This document shows positions 25,701-32,968 of a stretch of 64,000 nucleotides of DNA, in pieces. This stretch comes from Melitaea cinxia. Taxonomy: Eukaryota; Arthropoda; Insecta; Lepidoptera; Nymphalidae. The position numbers and the translations under genes were made by a program. Positions within the stretch are counted from its first letter, which is position 1. Every line of letters begins with the position of its first letter. The notes below the pieces were generated by a model that did no database searches, was not told the DNA's origin, and was given only the letters and a program-made list of their open reading frames with translations. The stretch lies in assembly GCF_905220565.1 (NCBI RefSeq), contig NC_059408.1, positions 11,284,508-11,348,507 on the forward strand. The letters run 5' to 3'.

Positions 25701-27781
25701 ATTGCGATCAATAAATTTGAGAGGTGTGGTGTACTTAAATATTTTATGAATAATAATGATTGATTTTTGATAAAGTGAAAACTGAAATTATATAATTTTA
25801 ATGTGAAGGATATCACTTATCTATTTTGTATCGTTGTCAAGCATTAAATATCATTTAGGAATCACACTTTGAAGGCGTGTTCCGATAAAAATTGTTTTCT
25901 TACTTAGAATTGTAATATTCCAGTACTTACCGATTATATCAATATATATTGATTGATGATAATCATTTGTTGAACAAGTTACTAGGCGATGATTTCAGTG
26001 AAAACAGGCTCGTCTTTGACGTAAATGCTGACGTCATGAGAGTAAAAAATATCGTTATAAAGATCGATAAGCAATCAGAGATCGTATTCGAAATATCCGC
26101 TTCCATTGATGTTCTATTTCGGTGACACAAATTGTGGTGTAAAGTATGACAGCTACGTTATTTTACATTTCTTAGAGTCCACGAGAATAGAAGGATCAAC
26201 ATCATTAAACTCTCATAACGAGATAAAAATGAAACTGTAGGTTGTTGATAGAAAATATTTTATAGAGAATGCTGTTGTGTGTGCATTTCGAAAAAAAAAC
26301 TATTGCAAAGATTTTAATTAAGTTTTACGATTTTATTTTTTAGACACTTGGACTTTATCTAAAGCAAGGATATTGTGATATCTACATTTAATATTCGCCA
26401 ATCCGCATTGGAGCAGCGAGCGTGGTGGATAAAGCTCTGATCCTTCTCCTACATGGGGAAAGAGGCCTATGCCCAGTAGTTGGATACTACAGGCTGAAGC
26501 TTACTACATTTAATAATTATAACGTTATTGTACATTTTGAGAAACAACGATTTTTATAATGATTACGTTATGTCTTGCCGCGAAGGTTTACTAAGCAACG
26601 CAGACGAAGTTGCGCGTACTATTTAGTATTTATTATGAAGTTGAGGCTTAGTTCTTTGACTTATTTATAGCGCAGTGATAGTATGCGACTACTCGACGAT
26701 TAAAAACGTCTTTGTTTTGAACAAACTCATAAGTGAAGCAATCGTACAGAAGTATTGCAGCTTGTTGTTTTCCATACTGATATTGTAATCATACCTATTA
26801 GCCATACAATGTAAATAATATTGTTTACTATAAGCTCATTAACTTGTTGATGCTTCAAACAATGAATGCCAGTCCCAGATCAGCTAACGTTATAATTACT
26901 GTTTTTAAAGATAGCATTAATTGATTCCTTAACCTTATTTACTTGCAATCACATTTTATTGCTGTTCACAAGTACACAACCTCATTTCCTACGTTTATTA
27001 TTAATTTACTTGAGGTCACTATAACATTAATGGATAACCCTTGCAATATTTATGCATCTATGTACATTTCATTTGCTCAGTACATTTCCTTGCTCCGAAG
27101 TGATCAGTCATGATGCTACTCAAGTTAGCGTTGATAGGTGCGTTCATATTTTTCTGTGTGAAACTTATGAATCGACGCAGGTGCTTCTATTGTAATTAGT
27201 ACAGTTTTAAGGTAATTTTAAATTATTTTAAAGCTTAGTTTTATATAATTTGGTTTGAAACGCTTCACGCGCTTCAGCCTGTAATATCCCACTGGGCATA
27301 GGCTTCTTTCCCCATGTAGGAGAAGGATCAGAGCTTAATCCACCACGCTGTTCCAATGCGGATTGGTGGTTGATTTGAAACATTTTATCAATAATTTTGT
27401 GCGCTTGAAATTCAATCTTTGTCGTTTTTAAAATATTCTAGTTTATATCATTTGTATTAACTTTTACAGTTGAATATAATAGTTATTGTAGTAAATTTAA
27501 TATTGTATACTAATATTTTCTTCTCCTTTGTCCCGTAGGAGGCGTTAGCGTTAATCAGTGAATATTCAGAAGCGGGTATAACAGTAAGAGGTACATACGT
27601 ACCACCTGGCAAAGCTCCACCAGAAGGCGAGAGGAAGCTCTACCTGGCCATCGAAAGTTCGCAGGAGTTAGCTGTTGCCAAAGCGAAGTCAGAAATAACG
27701 CGTCTCATAAAGGAAGAACTCCTCAAACTCCAGACGTCTGCCCATCATATGATTAACAAAGCTAGATATAAGGTCCTGTAA
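3010..27781 (+). CDS. DDX46: DDX46/Prp5 DEAD-box RNA helicase, 3' thirteen exons (partial gene)
   Basis: ATP-dependent RNA helicase of the U2 snRNP (Prp5 in yeast) that remodels U2 so it can bind the intron branch site; nuclear. Exons: 3010-3133, 3537-3706, 4364-4578, 5804-6038, 6765-6926, 7633-7752, 8276-8483, 10378-10540, 16676-16887, 17736-17899, 18746-18919, 24443-24610, 27539-27781. All join in frame (785 residues plus TAA) with GT...AG introns. Every helicase motif is present: Q motif (PTPIQAQ), I (AKTGSGKT), Ia (PTREL), Ib (TPGR), II (DEAD), III (SAT), IV (IIVFVDKQ), V (TSVAARGLD), VI (HRCGRTGR). The long C-terminal region after the helicase core and the terminal RYKVL match animal DDX46. 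The N-terminal RS-type region (roughly a quarter of the usual ~1000 aa) is missing because the window starts inside the gene. Introns 8 and 11 exceed 5 kb through transposon insertion. Confidence 0.96.
3537..3706 (+). CDS. DDX46: DDX46 exon b
   Basis: Acceptor TTTTGTAG, donor GAG|GTAAAT. Encodes an acidic YSSEEET motif followed by KVDHASLDYMPFRKSFY, the conserved segment leading into the helicase core. Ends on a codon boundary. Confidence 0.93.
4364..4578 (+). CDS. DDX46: DDX46 exon c (Q motif)
   Basis: Acceptor ATTTTAG, donor CAG|GTAAAA. Encodes VSELARM, the VKGKGCPKPI segment, and the Q motif GFEKPTPIQAQAIPAIMSG, which contacts adenine. The upstream conserved aromatic residue of the motif is the F in GFEKP. 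Two bases carry over. Confidence 0.95.
4635..4805 (+). mobile_element. Short retroposon family R, 3'-shortened copy
   Basis: Starts CTGAGGTAGGGCACAGCAG and runs through GGAGCAGCCCGACTGGGGTA to GAGCTCCTGGGGGGAACTGG. Same family as 7955-8230, 18445-18726, 32677-32968 and 43498-43665. The 3' part with polyA is missing. Lies in DDX46 intron c-d. Confidence 0.8.
5020..5452. mobile_element. MITE with 31-bp terminal inverted repeats and TA target duplication
   Basis: The left end starts TAGTACGTTCAACGAAAGG and continues to CCAGACG at 5050. The right end in complement starts TAGTGCGTTCAAGGAAAGA and continues equally; about 28 of 31 positions match. TA flanks both ends (5018-5019, 5453-5454), as for Tc1/mariner-type elements. 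At 433 bp it has no coding capacity. Intron c-d. Confidence 0.75.
5630..5745 (+). mobile_element. tRNA-SINE 3' fragment
   Basis: The segment reading GTGTTTGTCGTGGTCTGGGC and TTGAGTGTAAGGCGTTTATA matches the 3' body of the SINE at 28645-28850. The tRNA-like head is absent. Confidence 0.6.
5804..6038 (+). CDS. DDX46: DDX46 exon d (motifs I and Ia)
   Basis: Acceptor GTTTCAG, donor CAA|GTGAGT. Encodes DLIGIAKTGSGKT (Walker A), PTRELCMQI (Ia; vertebrates have ALQI) and VVCVYGGTGISEQ. Ends on a codon boundary. Confidence 0.96.
6213..6652 (+). mobile_element. Helitron-like repeat (family H), intronic copy
   Basis: Begins AACCACTTC (degenerate AACCGACTTC) and ends with AAAGTCGGTTTTTC followed by GTTTGCCTGCAAAC, the family's terminal hairpin, then AAAATTAT. 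Internal modules as in 62065-62671. Intron d-e. Confidence 0.8.
6765..6926 (+). CDS. DDX46: DDX46 exon e (motifs Ib and II, DEAD)
   Basis: Acceptor TATATAG, donor CAG|GTACTG. Encodes ELKRGAEMIVCTPGRMIDML (Ib) and VLDEADRMFDMGFEPQ (Walker B DEAD box). Confidence 0.96.
7633..7752 (+). CDS. DDX46: DDX46 exon f (motif III)
   Basis: Acceptor TTGCGCAG, donor CAG|GTAATC. Encodes NVRPDRQTVMFSATFPRQMEALARRI with the SAT motif that couples ATP hydrolysis to unwinding. Exactly 40 codons. Confidence 0.96.
7941..8244 (+). mobile_element. Short retroposon family R, complete copy with 14-bp target duplication
   Basis: The target duplication GATATAGTACTACA occurs at 7941-7954 and 8231-8244. The element (7955-8230) starts near GAAGTAGGGCACAGCAGG and ends GACCTAGTTATATAAAAAAAA. 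Target duplication plus an A-rich tail show insertion by reverse transcription. No tRNA-type A/B boxes are evident, so it may be a truncated LINE 3' end or a non-tRNA SINE. Intron f-g. Confidence 0.85.
8276..8483 (+). CDS. DDX46: DDX46 exon g (motif IV, second RecA domain)
   Basis: Acceptor GGTAAAG, donor GTG|GTAAGT. Encodes VGGRSVVCKEVEQ, SIIVFVDKQENAD (motif IV) and SYPCMSLHGG. One base carries over. The acceptor lies 31 bp downstream of the end of a retroposon's target duplication in the preceding intron. Confidence 0.96.
9176..9703. repeat. Dispersed 'TACTAGCTGG' type repeat with minisatellite inside
   Basis: Begins TACTAATATTATAAATGTGAAAG and ends near GTACCAGCTAGTAT, the two ends of a common dispersed repeat in this window, in reverse orientation. 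The middle is replaced by the tandem array at 9289-9418 and a stretch with CGCGCCCGGGGC. Intron g-h. Confidence 0.5.
9289..9418. repeat. Minisatellite, about 16-bp unit
   Basis: About eight imperfect copies of CTCTACTATTCTACTT, with a shorter phase at the start. Confidence 0.85.
10378..10540 (+). CDS. DDX46: DDX46 exon h (motif V)
   Basis: Acceptor GTTACAG, donor ATAG|GTGAGT. Encodes GIDQFDRDSTIVDFKSG, VATSVAARGLDVK (motif V) and NYDCPNHYEDYVHR. The last arginine codon is split by the 6.1-kb intron that follows. Confidence 0.95.
10572..10620. repeat. Start of a dispersed repeat (ACAGGGTGTCCCAAAACTC)
   Basis: The sequence TACAGGGTGTCCCAAAACTC just after exon h looks like a transposon terminus. 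I could not find its other end. The open stretch that follows has no recognisable protein features. Confidence 0.3.
11520..11735 (-). repeat. Dispersed 'CTAGC...TTAGTATAGAT' type repeat
   Basis: Contains TTTGTTTGTTTAAATGCGCTAATCTCAGG and the ACTGG...TTTGAATT...AAATATTCTTTTTAGG module, in the same order as the copy at 31465-31700. Non-coding, with no clear target duplication. Intron h-i. Confidence 0.55.
12428..13318 (+). pseudogene. Non-LTR retrotransposon reverse transcriptase, degenerate 5' part (LINE B)
   Basis: Fossil reverse transcriptase. The palm motif A reads VVYTDFEKAFNRVDHDILLE with Asp to Asn at one conserved position, and YADD lies at 12686-12697. Frameshifts separate these from a later open segment (about 13089-13318) with IKRIESVQKKFVHHL. 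The frame runs without a stop into the P-like element at 13327 and resumes after it at 16034. Upstream endonuclease is not present. Lies in DDX46 intron h-i. Confidence 0.85.
13735..13900 (-). repeat. Dispersed repeat fragment inside the P-like element
   Basis: Contains GATTGTTTGTTTGTTAGCATTG, GCTCCGAAACTATTGGACCGATT and the AAGCTACACTATCC module; reverse orientation of the repeat seen complete at 30550-30751. Confidence 0.55.
14028..14296 (-). mobile_element. Helitron-like repeat (family H) nested in the P-like element
   Basis: Starts with the hairpin side (TTTGCTCGCAAAC, then AAAACTGACTTCAATTACAT) and ends TTTTTGGAAGTCGGTT. It is a short copy with the central modules deleted. Confidence 0.8.
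14658..14850 (-). pseudogene. THAP zinc-finger domain remnant of a P-like transposase
   Basis: One frame (start 14848) reads FGRFSENPNLRDTWKKI, typical of the THAP N-terminal half. A second frame (from 14810) reads WTPTKNSVICSDHI followed by F, RR and a degenerate AVPTxF-like end. W, P, C-x2-H and the trailing F match the THAP signature (C2CH DNA-binding domain used by P transposases). A frameshift separates the halves, and the initial Cys pair is not visible. Not functional. Confidence 0.7.
16034..16620 (+). pseudogene. LINE B 3' end: reverse-transcriptase C-terminus and 3' UTR
   Basis: Joined to 13318 and the 8-bp CATTATAC, the frame continues LNNPSRRTRHTALFYVP and NYVKNSILTRLPNSYN to a stop at about 16245, a typical LINE C-terminal block. 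About 370 bp of AT-rich 3' UTR follow, ending in a TAATAAATAAATA-like tail near 16615. It ends about 55 bp before DDX46 exon i. Confidence 0.75.
16676..16887 (+). CDS. DDX46: DDX46 exon i (motif VI)
   Basis: Acceptor ACGTAG, donor AAAG|GTCAGT. Completes motif VI as HRCGRTGRAG; the usual residue after HR is Ala in this family, here Cys. Continues NKGYAWTFLTPEQGRYAGDV and a Lys/Glu-rich stretch to GGGFSGKG. Confidence 0.94.
17736..17899 (+). CDS. DDX46: DDX46 exon j (acidic LQDSDDED segment)
   Basis: Acceptor CTCGTAG. Encodes GFKFDESEAQAATERKK, KAALGLQDSDDED and DQQIETML, all conserved in animal DDX46. The donor AAG|GTTTGG is non-consensus at +3 to +6, but this boundary keeps the frame with the next exon. 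Confidence 0.92.
18335..18444 (+). repeat. Three tandem units resembling the exon k splice acceptor
   Basis: Units begin at 18335, 18376 and 18415 (periods 41 and 39 bp). Each is CCGGGTGTRACAGTTA...CGTACTTG. The joints read CACTAG|CCGGG, TCCCTAG|CCGGG and CCCCAG|CCGGG. The true acceptor of exon k reads TCCACAG|CCGGG after CTTG. The last unit is cut by the retroposon at 18445. Confidence 0.7.
18445..18726 (-). mobile_element. Short retroposon family R abutting a DDX46 splice acceptor
   Basis: Reverse-orientation copy: T-run at 18445-18453, then ATTACTAGGTCGGCAAACAAG through AATTTGAGCAGGAAATTCC to GCCCTACCTCAG at 18726. It contains the full family length. Only TTGCCGAGCTTGTCCACAG lies between it and exon k, so the branch point and pyrimidine tract of this intron probably lie inside it. 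Confidence 0.85.
18746..18919 (+). CDS. DDX46: DDX46 exon k, strikingly GC-rich
   Basis: Acceptor GTCCACAG, donor ACC|GTCAGT. Starts PGAAAAPAGGADGKLELARR and continues RINLAKGLGVEHKGATQQA to AHTLIT, matching the vertebrate KLEIAKRLALRIN...AILRGG region. Base composition is far more GC-rich than the other exons, with codon thirds almost all G or C. Only 19 nt separate the acceptor from the retroposon at 18445-18726. Confidence 0.93.
19137..19177. repeat. (AT)n microsatellite
   Basis: About 20 uninterrupted AT units in DDX46 intron k-l. Confidence 0.95.
20140..20213 (+). mobile_element. Helitron-like repeat (family H), 3' end fragment
   Basis: TTGAAATCGGTTTTTTTTTT, then CGTTTGGACAAACACAATTATT: the family 3' subterminal repeat and hairpin. 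The 5' portion is lost. Confidence 0.65.
20899..21105 (+). repeat. Dispersed 'ACTAGCGACCC...' type repeat
   Basis: Starts ACTAGCGACCCGCCC and contains the ATCGAAATCCGTTGCGTAGTTT module followed by CATACATACGAGTACATACGG and GACTTTGTTTTATACTATG. This is one of the common dispersed repeat layouts in this window. Intron k-l. Confidence 0.6.
22698..22932 (+). mobile_element. Helitron-like repeat (family H), 5' part
   Basis: AACCGACTTCAAAAAAAGGAGG start, an (AT)n run at 22739-22775, then the ATAAGGAAACCAGGATCTG and GATGGGATCCCAGAGAAATC modules. It passes into the 130-bp tandem array; no 3' hairpin end is found adjacent. Confidence 0.8.
22886..23410 (+). repeat. Tandem array, 130-bp units
   Basis: CTGATGATGG-type starts occur at 22886, 23011, 23141, 23271 (CTGGTGATGG) and about 23351. 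Units 23011 and 23141 are exactly 130 bp and share AGATAGTCGAGGGAACTC and GAACTTAATTCGTTTCTATT. The first unit belongs to the adjacent family H element, so the array probably expanded from it. Confidence 0.75.
23435..23643 (+). mobile_element. SINE, 'CTCATAGTA' 3' family
   Basis: A tRNA-like B box GGTTCTATTCC lies near 23483, and the 3' body TCCTTGTGGTTCTCCCAACC through TACACCTGATAGCGAAC to CTCATAGTA matches the copy at 25030-25262. The A box is degenerate. Confidence 0.65.
23648..23860 (+). mobile_element. tRNA-derived SINE
   Basis: A box TAGCGCAGCGG at 23657-23667 and B box GGTTCAATCCC at 23700-23710 fit the RNA polymerase III consensus. The body has TTTGTATTGGCCATATAGAT and GATCTGGGTGTTTGTGC. 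It has no cloverleaf, so it is a retroposon rather than a tRNA gene. Confidence 0.8.
23857..24349. mobile_element. DNA transposon with about 150-bp near-perfect inverted repeats
   Basis: The arms 23857-24009 and 24196-24349 are almost exact reverse complements, including CCGACTTCAAACAGGAAAC and CATTTCTGATTAACTAAAT (complement), with a 186-bp unrelated centre. The arm ends carry CCGACTTC near both outer and inner sides. No coding sequence. It ends 93 bp before exon l. Confidence 0.85.
24443..24610 (+). CDS. DDX46: DDX46 exon l
   Basis: Acceptor TTTTCAACAG, donor AAG|GTAGGG. Encodes AKTVAEQLAAKLNTRLNY and YETELEINDFPQQARWRVTSK, highly conserved in DDX46. Exactly 56 codons. Confidence 0.95.
24720..24775. 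repeat. Dispersed retroposon 3' fragment
   Basis: CAGCCTATACAGTCCACTGC, TGGACATAGGCCTCCACAAG and TTACGCC match fragments at 373-427, 9957-9990 and 44150-44240. Confidence 0.55.
25030..25262 (+). mobile_element. tRNA-derived SINE, 'CTCATAGTA' 3' family
   Basis: A-box-like TTGGGCAACGG, B box GGTTCGATCCC at 25095-25105, then the body shared with other SINEs and the 3' segment CGGTTGTTATCATGTACACC to CTCATAGTA. Intron l-terminal. Confidence 0.8.
25263..25378 (+). mobile_element. Retroposon 3' fragment (family T), copy 1
   Basis: CCGCCAACCAGCATTGAAGC, GTGGATTAAGCTCTGATAC and GCCTATGCCCAGTAGTGGG, then ACAGGCTGAAGC. Same block at 26393-26507 and, reversed, at 27276-27370. It directly follows the SINE. 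Confidence 0.7.
26393..26507 (+). mobile_element. Retroposon 3' fragment (family T), copy 2
   Basis: CGCCAATCCGCATTGGAGCA through TCCTTCTCCTACATGGGG to CAGGCTGAAGC. Confidence 0.7.
27276..27370 (-). mobile_element. Retroposon 3' fragment (family T), copy 3
   Basis: Reverse of the block: GCTTCAGCCTGTAATATCCC through CCCCATGTAGGAGAAGGATC to CCAATGCGGATTGG. It lies 170 bp upstream of the terminal DDX46 exon. Confidence 0.7.
27539..27781 (+). CDS. DDX46: DDX46 terminal exon with stop
   Basis: Acceptor CCCGTAG. Encodes EALALISEYSEAGITVRGTY, the KH-like EGERKLYLAIES...EITRLIKEEL segment and the C-terminus ending RYKVL, then TAA at 27779-27781. Confidence 0.96.
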   Translation, partial: EALALISEYSEAGITVRGTYVPPGKAPPEGERKLYLAIESSQELAVAKAKSEITRLIKEELLKLQTSAHHMINKARYKVL

Positions 27782-28127
27782 TGGATTTTTATGCTAATAT
27801 AGTTTGACGTATCTTTCTAAATATTGTGTTTTTATTTGGACTCTCGTCGTCATATTCATCGTTCGTCATCATCATTACTAATATGTAATTAAAATAATGC
27901 ATGGTTAACTTATTTTGTTTTAAAATTAATTTACAGTTCATATATGTATATTTAAAAGAGTAATTAAAGCTACATAAAGTAATTAAAGCAATAATAATAA
28001 TATTTTTTGTATTTTATCTTACTTAAACTTTAATTTCACAATTTGTGTATTATAAAATTCTGCCACTTTATAACAAAGTACCAGTAATAGATAATAGCAA
28101 TTTGAAAATGCTTCGCGTAATAATTGC

Positions 28128-28133
28128 AATAAA
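28128..28133 (+). terminator. Candidate DDX46 polyadenylation signal
   Basis: AATAAA lies 347 nt after the DDX46 stop codon. It is the first canonical hexamer I see downstream, so the 3' UTR would be about 360 nt. The hexamer alone is weak evidence. Confidence 0.4.
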
Positions 28134-28644
28134 CTGAAATTGAAATGCGTCGTATGTCGCAAACAAGTATTATGAGATTTACGTTATCACCGGTAAAAAC
28201 AAAACGTGAGTTAACAGTAACACATTGAAGGGTCTTTCAAATCCCAATATCCACCTGTCTCGGACGACAATTGAGTGATAAGGTTATTTTAGTTGCTCGA
28301 GTGGTGATATCAATCAAAAATTCTATTTTTATACATTTCATAAATTATATCTTGGAAGAGATAAAGCGACTTTGTGCACTTTTTATTTTTATCTTGAATT
28401 GTAAAACACTTCAAGATTTCATCATTGACAAATAAATGTTAATTCGTTAAGTTTTTATGAGTTTGCTCTAAGATCATAATTATAGGCTTAAATTAATAAT
28501 AATCATACGTCACCATCCCGCGTTATGACACCTCATAAACGTCGAAATAGACCAAAATCCATCATCATTCATCTGGTGCACAAATATGTCGATATGTGGT
28601 TTTTGAAGTCCGCTGAAGTCATCCCTATCGTAATATTTGTCAAT

Positions 28645-28850
28645 GCGATGGCGCAGCGGTCAGAGCATTGCCTGTTGCGCTGACAGTAGCGCGTTCGATG
28701 CCCGATCACGACAGATATTTGTATTGGCCATATAGATGTTTATCGTGGTCTGGGCGTTTGTGCTTATGTATTGTGTGCGTTTCTGGATGTCCGATACAGG
28801 AGAAAGTCCTATTGGGGGTCGTTGAGTGTAAAGCGTTTATATTTGTTTAA
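28645..28850 (+). mobile_element. tRNA-derived SINE
   Basis: A box TGGCGCAGCGG at 28649-28659 and a B-box-like CGTTCGATGCC with one mismatch. Body TTTGTATTGGCCATATAGAT and tail TTGAGTGTAAAGCGTTTATA. Lies about 860 bp downstream of the DDX46 stop. Confidence 0.78.
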
Positions 28851-29437
28851 TATCTGCCAATGGTTTTACTCCGGTTAGGTTATTACAATTAATGACAGGT
28901 GGGGTTTAGCCAAGATATGTCCGCAGCTAGAATGCAAAAAGTAAGTATTACTGGACTGCTAGAAAATATAGATGGTTTTAAGCGGTATATTCCCTACTGT
29001 GCTATCTTATACCTACTTCAAAGCCTACTTGGCGGAGGTCATATTTGAGGTAACATAGGTTTAAACTTTCATTTTCTGTATAATTATGTTTTATATGGTT
29101 TTATATGGTACTCGATTCTCTTTATACTTTCTACGAAGACGCTATTAATAGTATTGAACAACTAAGCTTTATTTCGTAAGCAGACATATTAGTGGAAACT
29201 TGTGAGTAACAGTTTGATAAGTAATGGAATCTATTTGTAATAATCAAAGATGATGCAACATGTCCCGTTTTTGTTATTATGTTACTATTCCACGCTTGTT
29301 AAGTGCCATATGTAGAAAAGTAACTGTTACTTTTATTAATTACGTACAAATTATGATTTTCAATATTATGAAGAACGTTATAACAGCGTTAAATTTTCTG
29401 GTATGATTTGATTTATTATTTAAAAAAAAATACTGCC

Positions 29438-29720
29438 AATAATTGTTTACTCGCAAACGAAGAAAAACCGACTTCAATTACATGGTCAAGTAATGCAACG
29501 TAGGAAGATGAAACAATAGTCAAGTAAAGAGATAACTGAAAAAGTACTTCTCAGATAGTATCTTTAAAAGCAACCACATGACAAGCACCACATTTCGATT
29601 AAAAAAGGATCATCGAAATCGGTCTACCTAGTAAGTTCTGAGGTACATTAAAAACACAATCGATCGTATACATTAAAAATGCAATCGAATTGAGAATCTC
29701 CTTCTTTTTTGAGTTCGGTT
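29438..29720 (-). mobile_element. Helitron-like repeat (family H), diverged short copy
   Basis: Starts AATAATTGTTTACTCGCAAACG, then AAAAACCGACTTCAATTACA, and ends TTTTTTGAGTTCGGTT. Central modules reduced. Confidence 0.75.
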
Positions 29721-30039
29721 AAAAAAATATCAACTCTTTCATACATAATTTTGAAACAAAGTCCCTAATATTATAGTACTCTAAAAGACTTAGTTTTATT
29801 GAAGAGTAACGTCAACTAAAAGAAAGTTAAAATGGTCTTGTTGCTATTACAGCAACAAAGGCATATTCCCACGACTAAATTCCATGTAGGTGAACCTACG
29901 TAGTGGAATGATATGTGCATACAAATAATGTTTATGACAATTAAGGTCTGAATGGAGAATTCCAAGGAGATAAGTAGAGACGGCACGTGTTCTGACATCC
30001 CAAGATAGCTAGTGTCAATTGTAATTGTATCACCCAGCT

Positions 30040-30124
30040 TATAAATAGCTCAGCGCGTCTCGTGCGGACGTCGTCGCTGATAGCAGGGTTATCTCCGCCG
30101 CGGGAAGATTCCACCGCAAACAAA
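30040..30124 (+). promoter_or_regulatory. Possible TATA promoter with short non-coding first exon
   Basis: TATAAATA at 30040-30047 is followed by a locally GC-rich stretch (GTGCGGACGTCGTCGCTG) and, at 30122-30130, by AAA|GTGAGTT, a good splice donor. A start near 30070 would give a first exon of about 55 nt. No downstream coding exon was recognised, so the gene it would serve is unknown. Could be chance. Confidence 0.3.
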
Positions 30125-30549
30125 GTGAGTTTGAAGTCAACTCGCTTATTAGTTACTAACGACCTCAGATATCTGTAAGCATCGAATTTATAACTGTGTA
30201 CAATTAGGTGGTATTCTTTATAGCTTACTTAACTTCGGTGGTAAATGTTATATTTAGCACGATATCGACCAGTATTGACAAATATTAAAACAATAAATAA
30301 AGCAATAAGTCCCTTGTAATTTGTAAAACCATAACTGTTGAGTTTTTTACCGATACTTCTCAGCAAAATTTACATTTCGACACGGTAGTAGCTCAACATT
30401 AACTATATTGATTTTTTTAGTTGGTTGGAATAATATAATGTAAGAATTAATAATACGTTTATATACAATATATCTTTAAATGTTGTTAATATAATAATAT
30501 AATAATATGATTATGTAAACTAAGTCTAACATGTTTCTTTATATTAGGT

Positions 30550-30751
30550 ACTAGCATCCCGCTCCGGCTTCGCACGGGTATTTAACAAAAATTTCAAAAT
30601 AATTGAAATTTGAAAATATAATATAGCCTTTGTTACCCGCGGATTAGTGTAGCTTCCCAACAGTGAAAGAATTTTCCAAATCGGCTCAGTAGTTTCGGAG
30701 CCTATTCAATGCAAACAAACAAACAATCAAATTTATAATATTAGTATAGAT
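30550..30751 (+). repeat. Dispersed 'ACTAGCATCCC...TTAGTATAGAT' repeat, complete-looking
   Basis: Starts ACTAGCATCCCGCTCCGGC, contains AAATCGGCTCAGTAGTTTCG and CAAACAAACAAACAATC, and ends TATAATATTAGTATAGAT. Reverse or partial relatives lie at 9176, 11520, 13735 and 31465. Confidence 0.7.
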
Positions 30752-31464
30752 ACATAACTAACTTTTAGGTAGCGGCTTTACCCACCCGGATAACACGAAT
30801 TTTGCTGTTATGTCACTCAGGTATATTGTAGCACTGTACCGGTTAAAATCAGTAGAAGAATCGATCTAGTAGTTATTGTTTATCTAATACAAACGAACAA
30901 AAATCTAAATTTTTCCTCGTTATTATTTCAAATTAGAATAGCTATATTGTTGTCCATGTTCGCGTGGAACGTGGTTTCTTGTGTAGGTATCTTAATATAT
31001 ATCTATTTATCGATGCAAAGTCTCAATGTCTTATCAACGAAGTACTTTCAATGTATCTCAATATCAAGACATTTTATCTGGGATATAAAGAATTTTAGCT
31101 GTAGCTTAATAAAACTTAGGCATCCATGTGTCCACGCAGATTCAATCGCTCTATTTAGTAAGATAAACCTACCTACCAACACTGATAAGAAACTCTTACA
31201 AAAAACTTTTAGAAATATCAGTTAAGAGACCAAAATTTCTTTTGAAGTGCCTTGCTATTACTAAATGCCACACATAAGCGACATTGTTTGCGTTAACGGG
31301 GTTTCGATTATTTCAATACTATATCCTTAGCAAAATTTTATTCAGAAAAAAAAGAAACTCGGAATTACAATTATTTTCATATTTAATGCCTGCTGGACAT
31401 TAGAGTCAGATTTAATAAAAATAGGTACCCTTAAAAAAGTGCATGTCCCAAGATTATTTATAGA

Positions 31465-31705
31465 ATTACGTATTATAAAGCTGAAGAGTTTGTTTGTTTG
31501 TTTGAATGCGCTAATCTTAGGTCTACTGGTCCGATTTGAAAAATTCTTTTAAGAGTTAGATAGACTATATATCATCACGCTAAGACCAATAGGAGCGAAG
31601 CACCAATGAAGAATCTTTCAAAATCGGTTTTTTCCTTTTGAGAGCTTCCCCAGTTAGCCCAAAGAAACTGTTCCACGCGGACGAAAGTCGCAGAAGCTAG
31701 TAAAA
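31465..31705 (-). repeat. Dispersed repeat, reverse orientation
   Basis: Contains GTTTGTTTGTTTGAATGCGC, TCTACTGGTCCGATTTG and, at its end, GACGAAAGTCGCAGAAGCTAG, the complement of the 'CTAGC...' start. Confidence 0.6.
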
Positions 31706-31842
31706 AAATATCACGAAATTTAATAAAATTGTGTTACACTTGAAAAAAAATTAAGATTTTACATATCATATTGGAATTAAATTAAAATATGTTGAATATC
31801 ATCGGTCAACCAATATCGTCATCTTTATAATAATATAATACT

Positions 31843-32300
31843 AGCTGGTACCAGCGAATTTGTCTGCACAGAATTAGTGACTACTTCGAGTAGCTTATTA
31901 TCTTTTCAATATCTATCTTTATACCAAAAATTTATCAAAATTGGCTCTGCCATATAAAAATTAATATCGATAATAGCTTACTCATAACAGATAGATATAT
32001 GCTGTTGCGGACTTTTTTGTAGGACTAATTAAGATAAACATTTTTCTTATACATTATATAGGTTTAAAACCTTACAGTTTTAGCATCGCACGCCACAATA
32101 GCTCGCAGATGGCATATTTTTTTCCGACTTACTTGACACTTATCGTTATATTTTGAATAATTCACTCACTATCTTTAGAGATTACAACCTATGTGTTATG
32201 CTAATATATAAGCTATATTATTGTAAACTTTCATTAAAATCCATTAGTAGTTTTTGCGTGAAAGAGGAACAAACATCCATACATCCATAGATCTATACGG
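31843..32300 (+). repeat. Dispersed repeat, degenerate
   Basis: ACTAGCTGGTACCAGCGAA start and a later CATTAAAATCCATTAGTAG plus AACAAACATCCATACATCCA module, the usual 5' and 3' parts of the dispersed layout. Confidence 0.45.
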
Positions 32301-32676
32301 ATGTAAAAGTTTGTATGTATGGATATACATACAAACTTTTGCTTTTATAATATTGGTAGGATAAAATATATCGTATAAAATCTCACTAACAGGTCGTAAA
32401 TGGTGATTTTAGTTAATGAGTAAAAAGTAATTAAAATATTCCAAAATATACATTTTTTTTTTCTATTTATATTATATACATGTAACGGAATTGCAAATAA
32501 AGAAAACTTCGATTGCTGTAAATGAAGTATTTGAGTTGATAGTAACACTTGCTGTCGGTTGAAGCCTCTTCAAATAATACTCACATATCACCACTTCATG
32601 TATTTATTCTCTAGAATACTCTAGATCATTACATACTCGTATATATGATTATATTCGAAACAATAACTTTTATCAA

Positions 32677-32968
32677 CTGAGGTAGAGCACAGCAGGAAAT
32701 TTCCTGTTCAAAATATGGAGCAGCCCGACTGGGGTAGGGTAGTAAGTACCTCGACCTTACAGAAGATCACAGCTAAATAATACTGCTTTCAAGCAGTTTT
32801 GTGTTCCTGTTGGTGAGTAAGGTGACCAGAGCTCCTGGGGGGAAATTGAAGATAGGGTCGTCAACGCGCTTATGATGATTTTCATGCTGCAGACGTCTAT
32901 AAACTATGGTAATTGCTTACCATAAGGTGAGCCGAAAGCTTGTTTAAACTAGTTATATAAAAAAAAAA
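32677..32968 (+). mobile_element. Short retroposon family R, full-length copy
   Basis: CTGAGGTAGAGCACAGCAGG through AGGTGACCAGAGCTCCTGG to GGTAATTGCTTACCATAAGG and a TTATATAAAAAAAA tail. The tail runs straight into the palindrome at 32962-32996. Confidence 0.85.
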
